Position numbers and translations under genes: made by a program | Notes under the pieces: generated by a model | Seen by the model: the letters and a program-made list of their open reading frames with translations, nothing else | The model's database searches: none | What the model was told of the DNA's origin: nothing | DNA from: Bacillus sp. FSL K6-3431 | GTDB taxonomy: Bacteria; Bacillota; Bacilli; Bacillales; Bacillaceae_C | NCBI RefSeq assembly: GCF_038002605.1 | Contig: NZ_JBBOCT010000001.1 | Location: forward strand, 3,968,001 to 4,032,000 | DNA length: 64,000 nucleotides | Reading direction: 5' to 3' | Part shown: one piece after another, positions 25,861 to 35,401 of the stretch | How the letters are laid out: each line of letters opens with the position of its first letter | How positions within the stretch are numbered: the stretch's first letter is position 1

Positions 25861-27798
25861 CTATAAACAATGCATCGCGTCTTCAGCTTGATCCCAGGGA
25901 ACAGGATAACCCTTTCCTTTGGCACAGAAAATAGAAGTGGACGTGTATTCCGGGTCGGCATCTTTGTCGTACCCGATTTTTTCTTTTACTTGATCTGGGG
26001 TGTAGCAGGAATCGTAGCCCCCGAATTGTAATGTTAATACGCCTTTTCCATTTGTGAAGGAAGCAAAGGCTGAGCTGTAATTCATAAAGGTCGCGACTGG
26101 GACTCGTCCTTTTATGATTGTTTTGTCGCCAATTGTTTCGGGTGGTTCAAAGCTACCGTTCGCTTGTTGAATATCTGAGAGCACGCGGCCAATATGATCC
26201 AGCTCGATTTTTATTTTAAAATCGTAATAGGGTTCAAGCAAAATGTTTTTCGCTTTCTCTAAGCCTTGTCGAAGAGCTCGGTATGTTGCTTCTCTAAAAT
26301 CGCCTCCTGAAGTATGTTCATTATGTCCTCTACCCGTAAGTAATGTGATTTTTACATCGGTGAGGGCTGAACCAGTCAATAGTCCGTGATGATTTCTTTC
26401 AAATAAATGATGACGGATTAAATTTTGATTGCCAACGGACAAATCATTTGTGTGACATTTGTTTTCAAATGAGATGCCACTGTTTCGTTCCATAGGTTCG
26501 ATTTGAAGATGTACTTCTGCATAATGTTTTAATGGTTCAAAATGTCCGTAACCATTTACGGTTTTTTCAATCGTTTCTTTATAAAGAATCTTTGGTTCAC
26601 CGAAAGAAACATGAAGAGAAAAGCGTTCTTTGACGAGTTGTTCGAGTACTTCAAGCTGGATGATCCCCATGACATGTACGTGAATTTCCTTAAAATGTTC
26701 ATCCCAATAAACGCGTAAGGAAGGATCTTCCGCGTCCAACATGTGGAAACAGCGCAACACTTCCTTTACATGGATGGATGGGTCGAAAACGACTTTGGAC
26801 TTTAAGGTAGGAATCATATCAAAGATTGCCTTTTCTCTGAGTGCCCCTATACCATCACCTACAGATAATTTTGACAGACCTATCACCGCGAACAGTTCAC
26901 CAGCGTGAACTTGATTGACCGTTTTATATTTACTACCGTTATATACTCTGATTTGTGTAACTTTCTCCGAAATCTCTTCATAAATCACTTCATCGCGAAC
27001 GGAGAGCGTGCCGCTTAATGATTTAAGGAAGGTGACTTTATTTCCATTGTCATCATAGCGAATTTTGTACACGCGTGCAGCGAAATCGCCTGTATCTGAG
27101 TAAGCTGTTTCTGTTAATTGATCCAATTTCCCGAAAAATTCTATCACACCGATATCTTTTAGTGCGGAGCCACTTGTACAAGCGAAAATTTTATTTTCCC
27201 GAATCATTGTATTTAATGTTTGCAACCATAGATCTTTGTTATAGCCAAATTCTATATAATGCTCTAGAAGCAATTCATCGCGCTCCGCAATAAATTCTAT
27301 TAAATCTTCCTGCATTACTCCATTGAAGGATGTTGTCAGATCACATACATCTGGGGATAGATTAGCGCGAATATCATCTAAAACATGTTCTAAATCCGTT
27401 CCTTCACGATCGATTTTATTAATAAAGAAAAACGTAGGTATGTGATGTTTCCTAAGCAATTGCCAAACAGTTTCGGTGTGGCTTTCCACTCCGTCAACAG
27501 CACTAATAATGATAACGGCATAATCCATTACCTGGATCGCCCTTTCCATTTCCGGAGAAAAATCAATGTGACCAGGCGTATCGATGATCGTATAGGTTGA
27601 TCCGTTATAGGAAATAACCGCTTGATCAGCAAATACAGTGATGCCCCGATTCTTCTCGATTTGATGACTATCAAGGAAGGCATCTTTGTGATCTACCCGT
27701 CCTCTTTTCCGAATACTTTTTGTATGATAAAGAAGTTGTTCAGAAAAAGTCGTTTTTCCCGCGTCTACATGTGCAAGTATCCCGATTGTCTTATACAT
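25861..27798 (-). CDS. TetM-like ribosomal-protection GTPase
   Basis: The 645-residue protein has the EF-G/TetM GTPase domain: P-loop GILAHVDAGKTTFSEQL (residues 6-22), switch region NRGITVFAD, DTPGH and NKID. Domains II-V follow in the TetM order. The length matches Tet(M)/Tet(O)/Otr(A) (about 640-650) and not EF-G (about 690). The C-terminal region (FCAKGKGYPVPWDQAEDAM) is also of the ribosomal-protection type. The ATG at 27,798 follows AGAGGTG; an upstream ATG at 27,822 lacks a site. Ribosomal-protection proteins release tetracycline from the ribosome, but many chromosomal homologues are not proven to confer resistance. No mobile element or leader-type attenuator is visible around it. Confidence 0.88.
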   Translation of the reverse strand: MYKTIGILAHVDAGKTTFSEQLLYHTKSIRKRGRVDHKDAFLDSHQIEKNRGITVFADQAVISYNGSTYTIIDTPGHIDFSPEMERAIQVMDYAVIIISAVDGVESHTETVWQLLRKHHIPTFFFINKIDREGTDLEHVLDDIRANLSPDVCDLTTSFNGVMQEDLIEFIAERDELLLEHYIEFGYNKDLWLQTLNTMIRENKIFACTSGSALKDIGVIEFFGKLDQLTETAYSDTGDFAARVYKIRYDDNGNKVTFLKSLSGTLSVRDEVIYEEISEKVTQIRVYNGSKYKTVNQVHAGELFAVIGLSKLSVGDGIGALREKAIFDMIPTLKSKVVFDPSIHVKEVLRCFHMLDAEDPSLRVYWDEHFKEIHVHVMGIIQLEVLEQLVKERFSLHVSFGEPKILYKETIEKTVNGYGHFEPLKHYAEVHLQIEPMERNSGISFENKCHTNDLSVGNQNLIRHHLFERNHHGLLTGSALTDVKITLLTGRGHNEHTSGGDFREATYRALRQGLEKAKNILLEPYYDFKIKIELDHIGRVLSDIQQANGSFEPPETIGDKTIIKGRVPVATFMNYSSAFASFTNGKGVLTLQFGGYDSCYTPDQVKEKIGYDKDADPEYTSTSIFCAKGKGYPVPWDQAEDAMHCL

Positions 27799-28024
27799 TG
27801 CGTCACCTCTGTTGATTTCCATTATCTAGATTATAGCATGGTGACAATCAAGGACATGGGAAATTCCATTCTTATGATAAGTGGTTTGTGATAGGTTTGT
27901 CATTATGAGAGGACTATGGCAGTATATAAGCATATAAGGGATTCTTAATATACTTTTTTGTAAATAGAAAACTGGAAATAATTCTTTTATATTAGTATTG
28001 ACAATAGCAAATGGAGGAAATGAA

Positions 28025-28369
28025 ATGATGAAAGATTTACCAAATTGCCCGAAATGTAATTCAGCATACACATACGAGGATGGGAGTCTTTTAGTTTGTC
28101 CGGAATGTGCTCATGAGTGGACATTAGAAGTTGAAGTTGAAAATAATGAAGGCGCAAGGGTTATTAAAGATGCGAATGGAAATGTCTTAAACGATGGTGA
28201 TTCTGTAACAGTAATCAAAGACCTTAAAGTAAAAGGAAGTTCATCTGTCGTAAAAATAGGCACAAAAGTAAAAAGTATCCGTTTGGTTGATGGCGATCAT
28301 GATATTGATTGCAAAATTGATGGATTTGGAGCGATGCAATTAAAATCAGAGTTTGTTAAAAAGCTATAA
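28025..28369 (+). CDS. phnA: PhnA/YjdM-family zinc-ribbon protein
   Basis: The 114-residue protein has an N-terminal zinc ribbon (NCPKCNSAY, then CPECAHEW) and a C-terminal small barrel with [20 protein letters not shown] and [15 protein letters not shown], the signature of PhnA/YjdM. Despite the name it is not required for phosphonate use in most bacteria, and its role is unclear. The ATG at 28,025 (or ATG 28,028) follows GGAGG. It is monocistronic with its own terminator. Confidence 0.9.
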   Translation: MMKDLPNCPKCNSAYTYEDGSLLVCPECAHEWTLEVEVENNEGARVIKDANGNVLNDGDSVTVIKDLKVKGSSSVVKIGTKVKSIRLVDGDHDIDCKIDGFGAMQLKSEFVKKL

Positions 28370-28430
28370 ATGCAGCTTAAATGAACGGATGTAGTAGTGA
28401 GTTGGCATGTATAAAAGTAAAATAGTATAG

Positions 28431-28472
28431 AAAGAATCCATTTTGATGACTTTATTTTCAGAATGGATTTTT
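28431..28472 (+). terminator. Terminator after phnA
   Basis: AAGAATCCATTTTGA pairs with TCAGAATGGATTTTT, the same stem family as the terminator at 4099. Confidence 0.75.
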
Positions 28473-28493
28473 CATGCCATAACATTATGGACC

Positions 28494-28817
28494 TTATGTT
28501 ATAAATCTGATGGATGCCATGCAGGCGACACCAACGATAACTGTTAATGAAAGACTTTTGGTCCAAAGGGCAACGATTAAAGTAGGAATCAAAGCTATGA
28601 CAACTGGCCAATCTATACTTAATGATTGCTCTGTTTTAAGGAGTATATTTTCAACAACCAATGCTGTAAGAATGCAAACTGGTATAAATGAGAGCCATTT
28701 TAATACAGCATCTGGTAACTGAACCTTTTTTACAAAGACAAAAGGGATAATTCTAGGGATAAGTGTTACAATGGTGCAACCAAGAACAAGCCAAACCATC
28801 GACATGCTCACATTCAT
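28494..28817 (-). CDS. azlD: AzlD-family branched-chain amino acid exporter subunit
   Basis: The 107-residue protein has about four membrane helices and the AzlD pattern (LVLGCTIVTLIPRIIPF near the start, LKWLSFIPVCILTALV mid-protein). It overlaps the end of azlC by four bases (ATGA), so the two are translationally coupled. AzlC and AzlD together export branched-chain amino acids or analogues such as azaleucine. Confidence 0.9.
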   Translation of the reverse strand: MNVSMSMVWLVLGCTIVTLIPRIIPFVFVKKVQLPDAVLKWLSFIPVCILTALVVENILLKTEQSLSIDWPVVIALIPTLIVALWTKSLSLTVIVGVACMASIRFIT

Positions 28818-29539
28818 TTATCCGTCACCACCCCAATGGTCGCCACAATAACGGTCGCTAAAATCACCGCTACATGTGTAGGAACAAAAAAGGATAATAA
28901 AATCATCGCGATTACCATATATGCAATTAGTGAAAGGTTATGTTTTAGCTTTTTTGACGCTACATTTTGTAATTGCAAAACTAGCAAGGCTATAAACATA
29001 GCTACTAAAGCAAAATCTAATCCCAATGCTTCGGGATTAGAAATCCATTGCCCGCAAATAGCCCCCAACATACAGGCAATGATCCAAAACAGATAAGCAG
29101 TGATATTTAGACCATTCATCCACTTCTCGTTTAACTTTCCCGTTTGTGCAATCTTAGTAACAGCTACACCAAATGATTCATCTGTTAAAAGTGCACCAAT
29201 TCCAATGTTTTTTGCGGTTGAATACTTCGTGAAATAAGGAGCTAAAGTTAAGCTTAATAATAAATGACGCAGGTTTACGATGAATGTCGTTAAAATAATT
29301 GCTGAAAGTGGCGTGTTAACGACGAGCAGCGCACAAATGATAAATTGCGCAGATCCTGCATAGACGAGGATCGCTAGCAAAGAAATTTCTAATATAGTTA
29401 AATTAGAAGCAACGCCTACGATACCAAAAGCAAAACCAATGCTTATATATCCTAATAAAGTAGGCAAACAATCTTTTACTCCTTGTAAAAAAGTATCTTC
29501 GTGCTGATCTGTTTTAATTAATTCTGCTTGAACGGGCAT
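28814..29539 (-). CDS. azlC: AzlC-family branched-chain amino acid exporter
   Basis: The 241-residue protein shows the AzlC core (DCLPTLLGYISIGFAFGIVG, then YAGSAQFI and the loop TDESFGVAV) and about seven membrane helices. It is the large subunit of the AzlCD exporter, coupled to azlD downstream. The ATG at 29,539 follows AAAGGAAA. No azlB-type regulator is adjacent and I see no leucine-responsive leader. The upstream region holds only gene debris. Confidence 0.92.
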   Translation of the reverse strand: MPVQAELIKTDQHEDTFLQGVKDCLPTLLGYISIGFAFGIVGVASNLTILEISLLAILVYAGSAQFIICALLVVNTPLSAIILTTFIVNLRHLLLSLTLAPYFTKYSTAKNIGIGALLTDESFGVAVTKIAQTGKLNEKWMNGLNITAYLFWIIACMLGAICGQWISNPEALGLDFALVAMFIALLVLQLQNVASKKLKHNLSLIAYMVIAMILLSFFVPTHVAVILATVIVATIGVVTDK

Positions 29540-29983
29540 TATGTCTTTTTTTCCTTTCTAATTAAACTTAACAAGTGGTCAAAAAGAGGGTTTAATCTAT
29601 TAGGCGTTTACCTGTAATAACATGGTATAGGCTCCGGTTTTTACGCCAAAGCGGTCCCACTTATTCAGGGTCAATTTCTTTAACTAGGTGCGAGAACATA
29701 ATATCATATCTAATATATTCTATCGTTATGATCGTTATTTTCGATATTAGGAGAGAGTTGCTTCTTCCCATCGAGTTCATTTCAGAAAATTTATCAATTC
29801 CTTAGTGTATTTCGGTCGGATAAGTAACCGGTTTAGATGGTGCAGGATGAATAGCGCCTTTATCAACCAGTTTTTCAAGAAATCTGGACCGAGGGACATA
29901 CGATCTTTTAGGAGATTATTTATATAGTCAGATGTAGAGTATTGTAACTACTATAATTTGAGGTTTATATATTGTCAATAAAT
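29540..29983 (-). other. Intergenic debris upstream of azlC
   Basis: Two minus-strand C-terminal fragments are readable: 29,700-29,600 (WDRFGVKTGAYTMLLQVNA then stop, with an upstream frameshift after KEIDPE) and about 29,920-29,802 (RSYVPRSRFLEKLVDKGAI then a PTEIH end). Neither belongs to a family I can name. They mark two more dead genes. Confidence 0.4.
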
Positions 29984-30590
29984 CTAGCGATCTAGCGATA
30001 AAACGGGCTGGTTTGGCTGTTTTTCACAATGGTGAATGCCCTGTTTTACCAGGTAAATCAGTATCTGCATCCACAATTTATGCCATTGTGAAAGAGATGC
30101 ATTGAACTTGTTCGTATTGGAGGGTTTCATCCCTTGATAGTTGTTATCTGCTAATGCATACTGTTCAAGACATTCATTAGTGGGGTCAATAATCCAATAT
30201 TCGGGGATTTGATATTTGGCATAGATTTTCAGCTTCTTGAACCAATCCCTTTTGATAGAATGAGGCATAATATCTTAGCAACCCAATGAGGAATACCTCC
30301 AAATCCCCATTGGGTCATTATATCAATTTTGCTATGATGTACCAGAACTAGATCGGGCTGACGAACTTCTGTATTCTACAAAATCAAATTGATTGGCGAT
30401 GCAAATAGGATGTATTCTGTCTGGCAACTGTTCGAAAGTACTGTTAATATTTAAGTACTTAGACTTGATGCTTGAGAGATGGTGAAGGGAGCATCATCCC
30501 TAGTACTCCTTCTGCCAATTCGTATTGTTTGCCATCATCGGGAAGTAGCGCATAATAGTCATAAGTGGCTGGACTTTTTGACGCCACATG
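29984..30590 (-). pseudogene. Uma2-family (DUF820) protein, frameshifted
   Basis: On the minus strand the pieces run in order: YDYYALLPDDGKQYELAEG and a SPSLKHQV end (about 30,560-30,465), VRQPDLVLVHHSKIDIMTQ (about 30,380-30,310), then KLKIYAKYQIPEYWIIDPTN (about 30,230-30,170). This is the Uma2 endonuclease-like order, but stops and at least two frame changes separate the pieces. Uma2 genes are often multi-copy and of unknown function. The C-terminal open piece 29,984-30,268 alone is not a complete protein. Confidence 0.8.
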
Positions 30591-30668
30591 ATTTCATAAA
30601 GCCGCCTACTAAAATAGATGTTTTTTAACTTTAGGAGGCTGTTTTAGAATATAGGAGATGTATATCTG

Positions 30669-31412
30669 ATGAAACAAAATAAATATGATGATTCAAATTT
30701 CTTTTCTGCCTATCAGCAAATGGCTCGTTCAATAAAAGGGCTGGAAGCTGCGGGAGAGTGGCATGTATTTAAATCTTTAATACCAGAATTGAAAAATAAA
30801 AGTGTACTAGATTTAGGGTGCGGCTTTGGTTGGCATTGTAGGTTTGCTCGCGATCAACAAGCAAGTTCAGTAGTAGGTGTCGATATCTCCGAAAAAATGC
30901 TTCAAAAAGCTCGTGAAACAACAGATGATCCTGCAATTTCATATGTACAAATGCCGATCGAAGACATCCATTTTTCAAATTCACAAATTGATGTTGTTAT
31001 CAGTTCACTAGCGCTCCATTACATCGAATCATTTGAGGGAATTTGCAAAAAGGTACATGATTTACTGAGCCCAGGAGGTACTTTTGTCTTTTCGGTTGAA
31101 CATCCGATATTTACTTCTCGAAATGAACAAGATTGGTATTGTGATGATCAAGGTAATCGTCTGCATTGGCCAGTAGATAATTATCAGTTTGAGGGAGTAC
31201 GAGAAACAACCTTTTTAACAGAGAATGTTATTAAATATCATCGTACAATTTCAACATATATGAATGACTTATTAGGGGCTGGATTTACATTAAAAGCAGT
31301 TAAGGAACCAATGCCACCAGATGAAATGTTGAATGATTCAGTGATGAAAGATGAGAATCGAAGACCGATGTTCTTGATTATTTCAGCAGAAAAAGGGCGA
31401 GATTATGTCTGA
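30669..31412 (+). CDS. Class I SAM-dependent methyltransferase
   Basis: The 247-residue protein holds the SAM motif VLDLGCGFGWHCRFA near residue 40, an acidic strand (VVGVDISEKML) and a motif-IV region (IDVVISSLALHYIESF). The C-terminal part includes VFSVEHPIFTSR and a Tyr-rich segment common in Bacillus Methyltransf_11 proteins of unassigned substrate. The ATG follows AGGAGATG. An imperfect stem at about 30,597-30,655 precedes it and may be a terminator for upstream transcription. Confidence 0.87.
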   Translation: MKQNKYDDSNFFSAYQQMARSIKGLEAAGEWHVFKSLIPELKNKSVLDLGCGFGWHCRFARDQQASSVVGVDISEKMLQKARETTDDPAISYVQMPIEDIHFSNSQIDVVISSLALHYIESFEGICKKVHDLLSPGGTFVFSVEHPIFTSRNEQDWYCDDQGNRLHWPVDNYQFEGVRETTFLTENVIKYHRTISTYMNDLLGAGFTLKAVKEPMPPDEMLNDSVMKDENRRPMFLIISAEKGRDYV

Positions 31413-31501
31413 ACAGGATAATATACGCCTGTGACTATGTATGACGAAGGGAAACTATGCGCATGATCTGAAAAACAAGGAGCCTCTTTTTTCAAACAAT
31501 C

Positions 31502-31543
31502 CGCAAGCAGTTAGGATGGATCATTCACTCCAAGCTGCTTGCG
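31502..31543 (-). terminator. Terminator at the end of the 31,511 gene
   Basis: CGCAAGCAG (31,502-31,510) pairs with CTGCTTGCG (31,535-31,543). The stem overlaps the last codons of the minus-strand gene and has a TTGTTT tail on that strand. Confidence 0.55.
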
Positions 31544-32434
31544 CTTATTGTTTTCTAGCAACTTTTCAAAATCAGTCAAAGAATCCACTTCGATCGGTTC
31601 CATTACCTTATCAAAGCATGACATGGGGGTCTGATGATGTTGGTCGTCCAATACGGTCTCGATTTCTTCTATTATCTCTGTAGAAGTTTGATCATCGATT
31701 TTATCAGCTTCCTTGATGATAAAATTAAGTAATATATACCAATGTCTTAGTTCGTTCAGATGAGACTGATAGGCAGGCGTCTCTGTTTTTAGTATACTAT
31801 CGCCGGTTCCAGAAATATATTTATAAAAATGAATGATGTGTAGTGGCAGTGTCAAATCCTTGACGATCAATTTCAATTCCATGGAAGAGATAGTATTGGC
31901 GGATTTTTGATGCTCGGATTGTCCACCAACGATCGTCCTATCCTCCTCAGTCAAAAGCCCATCTAACCATTCACGTGCTGACTGCGAACTTCTTGATACT
32001 GTACCAATCGAAACATCGTTTTCCGACATTTCAATCGCTAAAAGATCGGAATAGCTATACTGATGCACATCATAGTGGATCGATTTATTTGACTTTTTAG
32101 TTTCAAATGTAGGTTGCCAAATACAAAAGCTAGCCCTTTTTTCATCAATCGCTATCCTCGTTAAAGCATCAAAAGATGTAAATGCTTGCGTTTCATGAAA
32201 ACTTTGATCAGTAGGACGAATTGTTTCGATATACTTCTTCTGTTTTTCCTTATTGGCCTTTTCAAGCGATGTAGAAGCGATGAAAAATCCAATGGATAAA
32301 CAAAAGAAAAAGCCAATTAGTGCAAATCCGATCCCTGTTTTTCCGGCAATCATAGCGATGATTAAGATTGTTATTCCGATCAGAATCGAGCTGCATCCAA
32401 GATTATTAAACCAAGTTGATTTGCTAGAAGTCAC
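31511..32434 (-). CDS. Membrane-anchored protein of unknown function
   Basis: The 307-residue protein has two N-terminal membrane helices (residues about 12-32 and 34-54), then a soluble domain with a beta-rich centre (HYDVHQYSYSDLLAIEMSEN) and a C-terminal charged helix (SLTDFEKLLENNKRKQLG) resembling a SHOCT-like short oligomerisation tail. The GTG start at 32,434 follows AAGGGGGGG. I do not recognise the family. The layout suggests a membrane-associated sensor or scaffold, which is inference. It stands alone. Confidence 0.7.
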   Translation of the reverse strand: MTSSKSTWFNNLGCSSILIGITILIIAMIAGKTGIGFALIGFFFCLSIGFFIASTSLEKANKEKQKKYIETIRPTDQSFHETQAFTSFDALTRIAIDEKRASFCIWQPTFETKKSNKSIHYDVHQYSYSDLLAIEMSENDVSIGTVSRSSQSAREWLDGLLTEEDRTIVGGQSEHQKSANTISSMELKLIVKDLTLPLHIIHFYKYISGTGDSILKTETPAYQSHLNELRHWYILLNFIIKEADKIDDQTSTEIIEEIETVLDDQHHQTPMSCFDKVMEPIEVDSLTDFEKLLENNKRKQLGVNDPS

Positions 32435-32596
32435 TATATTCCCCCCCCTTAAAATAAAAGCTATTACCCGAACTATTCATACGTTTATGATGATGAATAG
32501 TTCCCATTGTGTACAAAGGAGGCAATCATGTCAATGTGATCTTCGAAAGATTGCCAGTATACCTAATATGAGATAACGTTGTCCGATGATATGCTG

Positions 32597-32652
32597 AATA
32601 AAAAAAGCACTCCTTTTGATTTGATGAAATGAGCCAAAAGAATGCTTTTTTT
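32597..32652 (-). terminator. Bidirectional terminator
   Basis: AAAAAAGCA plus CCTTTTG pairs with CAAAAG plus TGCTTTTTT, with a small internal loop, between cotA and the upstream minus-strand gene. Confidence 0.7.
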
Positions 32653-32706
32653 AATGATTATCCTGTGTATTCAATTAAGTAGCTATTTTAAAAGGAAGAT
32701 TATAAA

Positions 32707-34260
32707 TCAGACATCCCTCACAACTTGAAACGGACGCATCATATCATAATCTTCATGTTCTAAAATATGGCAGTGCCATACGTAATCTCCAACATGATTT
32801 TCAAAGCGCATAATAATGCTTGTGACTGTGCCCGCATCTACCTTCGCGGTATCTTTCCAGCCCCTTTCGTATTTTTCAGGCTCCATTTCAGGCCCTGTAT
32901 ATTCGATCGATCCTGTTTCTAGAAATATATCGAGATCAAACGGTCTGCGATGTAAAATTTTAAATTGCACGAGATGAACATGGAGTGGGTGGGCGAATGG
33001 AGTTAAATTGATAAACTTCCATATTTCGATACTATCAAGTTTCGGCTTTTCGGTCACTGGGTCATCCCACATGCGGTTATCCAAAAGAAGCATTGGTCGT
33101 TCATGTTCATCGGTAACAGCGCCTAATGTTAGCAATCTTGTTTGTTCGGCTAACTCTTCATCTAAAGGTTGGTCGGGGAAAAGGAATTCAGGAATTCGGC
33201 TTGTATCTTTTTGTGTTAATTGCAGCACCACTTTAAATTGCATAACTACACCTAAATTACCTTCATCATTTGTATTTTGAAGGATCAAACTTTTTCCCTT
33301 ATGTTTTGAAAAGTCGATGATGATATCGGCACGTTCCGCAGGTTCCATCGGAAGTGAGTCTAATGTAACTGGTTTAGGCAAAAGTCCACCATCTGTACCG
33401 ATCAGATAAAAGTCCTGACCATTTCCAAGTTTAAACGTATACGCATTTGTATTGGAAGCATTTAAAATTCTAAATCGATATTTCCTTGGTTCCACTTTTA
33501 AATGTGGCCAAACCTTTCCGTTTACGATGATCGTGTTCCCGTTAAATGCTGGAACGACAGATGGATTAACATCGGCAGGTGGAGTGGAATTTTCCGGATA
33601 GAACAGTTCGCCATTAGCTTGGAATGATTTATCTTGAATCATTAATGGGATCTCATATTTGCCATTTGGCAGTTTTAAGCGCTTTTCGATAGAATCACGA
33701 ATGAGATACATGCCAACAAGTCCAGCGTATACATTTAATCTTGTAATTCCAATTGCATGATCATGATACCAAAGAGTGGCAGCCATTTGTTGGTTCGTAT
33801 ATTCATACACTTTACGAGAAAAAGTAGGTCCCGTTTCTGCAAAGTCTTTTGTAAACCAAGCCTCAGGATATCCGTCACTATCAGATGCAACATGAGCTCC
33901 GTGAAGATGAACGACTGTTCGTACATCTGGAGTGTGCGCTGTTCCATGAAGCGTTCGATCTATTGGTAATAAGTGTTTATTAGGGAGGTTATTCATCCAT
34001 TTCACAAGAATTGACTGATCTTTCGGTACTTCAATCATTGGACCTGGATAAAGACCATCATATCCCCAAATTGTCGTCAGTGGAAATGATTTATGAAATT
34101 GATGCTTAGCTTGCTTCATCTCGATTTCATAATAAGGCTTATTCTTTTTATATGATTTTGGTTTTGCATTAGTTGGAATTGGTAGTTCGTCGACAAACTT
34201 TGGTATTGTATCTGGATTTGAAGGATCGACTTTCTTTTTTAACTGTTCGGTAGTTCGCAA
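32707..34260 (-). CDS. cotA: CotA-type multicopper oxidase (spore-coat laccase)
   Basis: The protein of about 517 residues contains all four copper motifs: VVHLHGAH, LWYHDHAIG, HPLHVHLVQF and HCHILEHEDYDMM. Early sequence such as FVDELPIPTNAKP and WGYDGLYPGPMIEV matches Bacillus CotA, an outer-coat laccase that makes the brown spore pigment and oxidises bilirubin. CotA has no signal peptide and none is seen here. I place the start at TTG 34,260, about 11 bases after GAGGG; the TTG at 34,278 lacks a site. On the minus strand a sigma-K/E-like -10 (CATAAAAT) lies at about 34,300-34,310, which would fit sporulation expression. Confidence 0.92.
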   Translation of the reverse strand: MRTTEQLKKKVDPSNPDTIPKFVDELPIPTNAKPKSYKKNKPYYEIEMKQAKHQFHKSFPLTTIWGYDGLYPGPMIEVPKDQSILVKWMNNLPNKHLLPIDRTLHGTAHTPDVRTVVHLHGAHVASDSDGYPEAWFTKDFAETGPTFSRKVYEYTNQQMAATLWYHDHAIGITRLNVYAGLVGMYLIRDSIEKRLKLPNGKYEIPLMIQDKSFQANGELFYPENSTPPADVNPSVVPAFNGNTIIVNGKVWPHLKVEPRKYRFRILNASNTNAYTFKLGNGQDFYLIGTDGGLLPKPVTLDSLPMEPAERADIIIDFSKHKGKSLILQNTNDEGNLGVVMQFKVVLQLTQKDTSRIPEFLFPDQPLDEELAEQTRLLTLGAVTDEHERPMLLLDNRMWDDPVTEKPKLDSIEIWKFINLTPFAHPLHVHLVQFKILHRRPFDLDIFLETGSIEYTGPEMEPEKYERGWKDTAKVDAGTVTSIIMRFENHVGDYVWHCHILEHEDYDMMRPFQVVRDV

Positions 34261-34534
34261 TGTTTTACACGCCCTCAAAAATGTTTTTTCGTAACTATAG
34301 ACATTTTATGTAGGGTAAACGTTTATGTAATGGGCAAATGCTATTTAAAATGAAAATTATTCTCCTGCGTAAAAGAGAAGAGAAGGGAATGAAGGGTATT
34401 TGCTATTCTATTTATGTAAATGGGGAGATAAGCTTCGGACATGAGCTAATTTATACTAGTTCATGTTAAATGTCCCACTGGGGTATGAATCGCATAGGAT
34501 AATACAATCCTGCAATAAGGTGGTGTAAATAACA

Positions 34535-35293
34535 ATGGGATTATTCATTAATAATGGTGATCATCCCGATGTTTTTAAAAATAACGGAGATATTATTGAA
34601 CCGAATCAAGAGGTGGCAAAAGTAGACTATTATTCAGAAATGGTAAAAGAGCAGAAGAAAGCAAACGAAACATTGCAACAATCCTTCCATGATCTAAAGA
34701 TGTTATTGACACAACAGGAGTATTCGCATGCAAATGAATGGAATGTGGTCAGCACACAATTAATGGAGTTAAAAGAAAGTAATTTACAACATGATACATT
34801 TGAAAAATATGTGGTGGATCAGTTGCAAGATAAAAATATACAAGTGCAAGAGATTCTGGAACAGGAATCTTTGTATAAAAAGGAATGGATGGACCAAATC
34901 AATGGAGTAAGTCAAATGTACCAAGAGACTATTAGCAAATTAGTGAAATCTGAATCTGAGAATGAGCAACTCGCATTAAAAATGAATGAACAACTGGATT
35001 TACAAATGGATATGTCGAAACAAATGTCAATGCAAACGGATAATCAAAGTGAAATTTTTAAGAGACTTGATAACCAAGAAGCATTGACGGAAAAAGTAGT
35101 AAGGCAAATCGATCATATCCGCTCTATTTTATTTGAACGAACTGTCTATCTTGCTGAAAAAATAGAAAATGGCTATCAATTAACCTCTTCCTATGTCTAT
35201 AAATTAATGACTGGATCTGATCAATCTTTAACACTGTTTAAAATGAATAAAAAACATGAAGGTGTACAAGAAAAAGAGCAGCAGCGTCCTTAA
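34535..35293 (+). CDS. Coiled-coil protein, possibly sporulation-associated
   Basis: The 252-residue protein has a short N-terminal motif (MGLFINNGDHPDVFKNNGDI), a central coiled coil over residues about 40-190 rich in Gln, Glu and Met, and a conserved-looking end (VRQIDHIRSILFERTVYLAE, then YVYKLMTGSD). No membrane segment or signal is present. I recognise the type as a Bacillaceae-specific protein of unknown function. The upstream element GCATAGGATAA resembles a sigma-K -10 and cotA lies divergently, so a spore-envelope role is possible but unproven. The ATG follows AAGGTGG. Confidence 0.7.
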   Translation: MGLFINNGDHPDVFKNNGDIIEPNQEVAKVDYYSEMVKEQKKANETLQQSFHDLKMLLTQQEYSHANEWNVVSTQLMELKESNLQHDTFEKYVVDQLQDKNIQVQEILEQESLYKKEWMDQINGVSQMYQETISKLVKSESENEQLALKMNEQLDLQMDMSKQMSMQTDNQSEIFKRLDNQEALTEKVVRQIDHIRSILFERTVYLAEKIENGYQLTSSYVYKLMTGSDQSLTLFKMNKKHEGVQEKEQQRP

Positions 35294-35401
35294 TAAAAGA
35301 ATGCTACTGTTCTTTATTTATTATTCAATTATGGCTCGGTATAATCCAGTGTATATCGACAAACAATATTTATTACATACAAGAGAAGGGAGGAATTGTT
35401 T

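Noticed and set aside
28814..29983. T-box or leucine riboswitch before azlCD
   Set aside because: No specifier loop, T-box sequence or terminator/antiterminator pair is visible; the upstream region reads as dead gene fragments.
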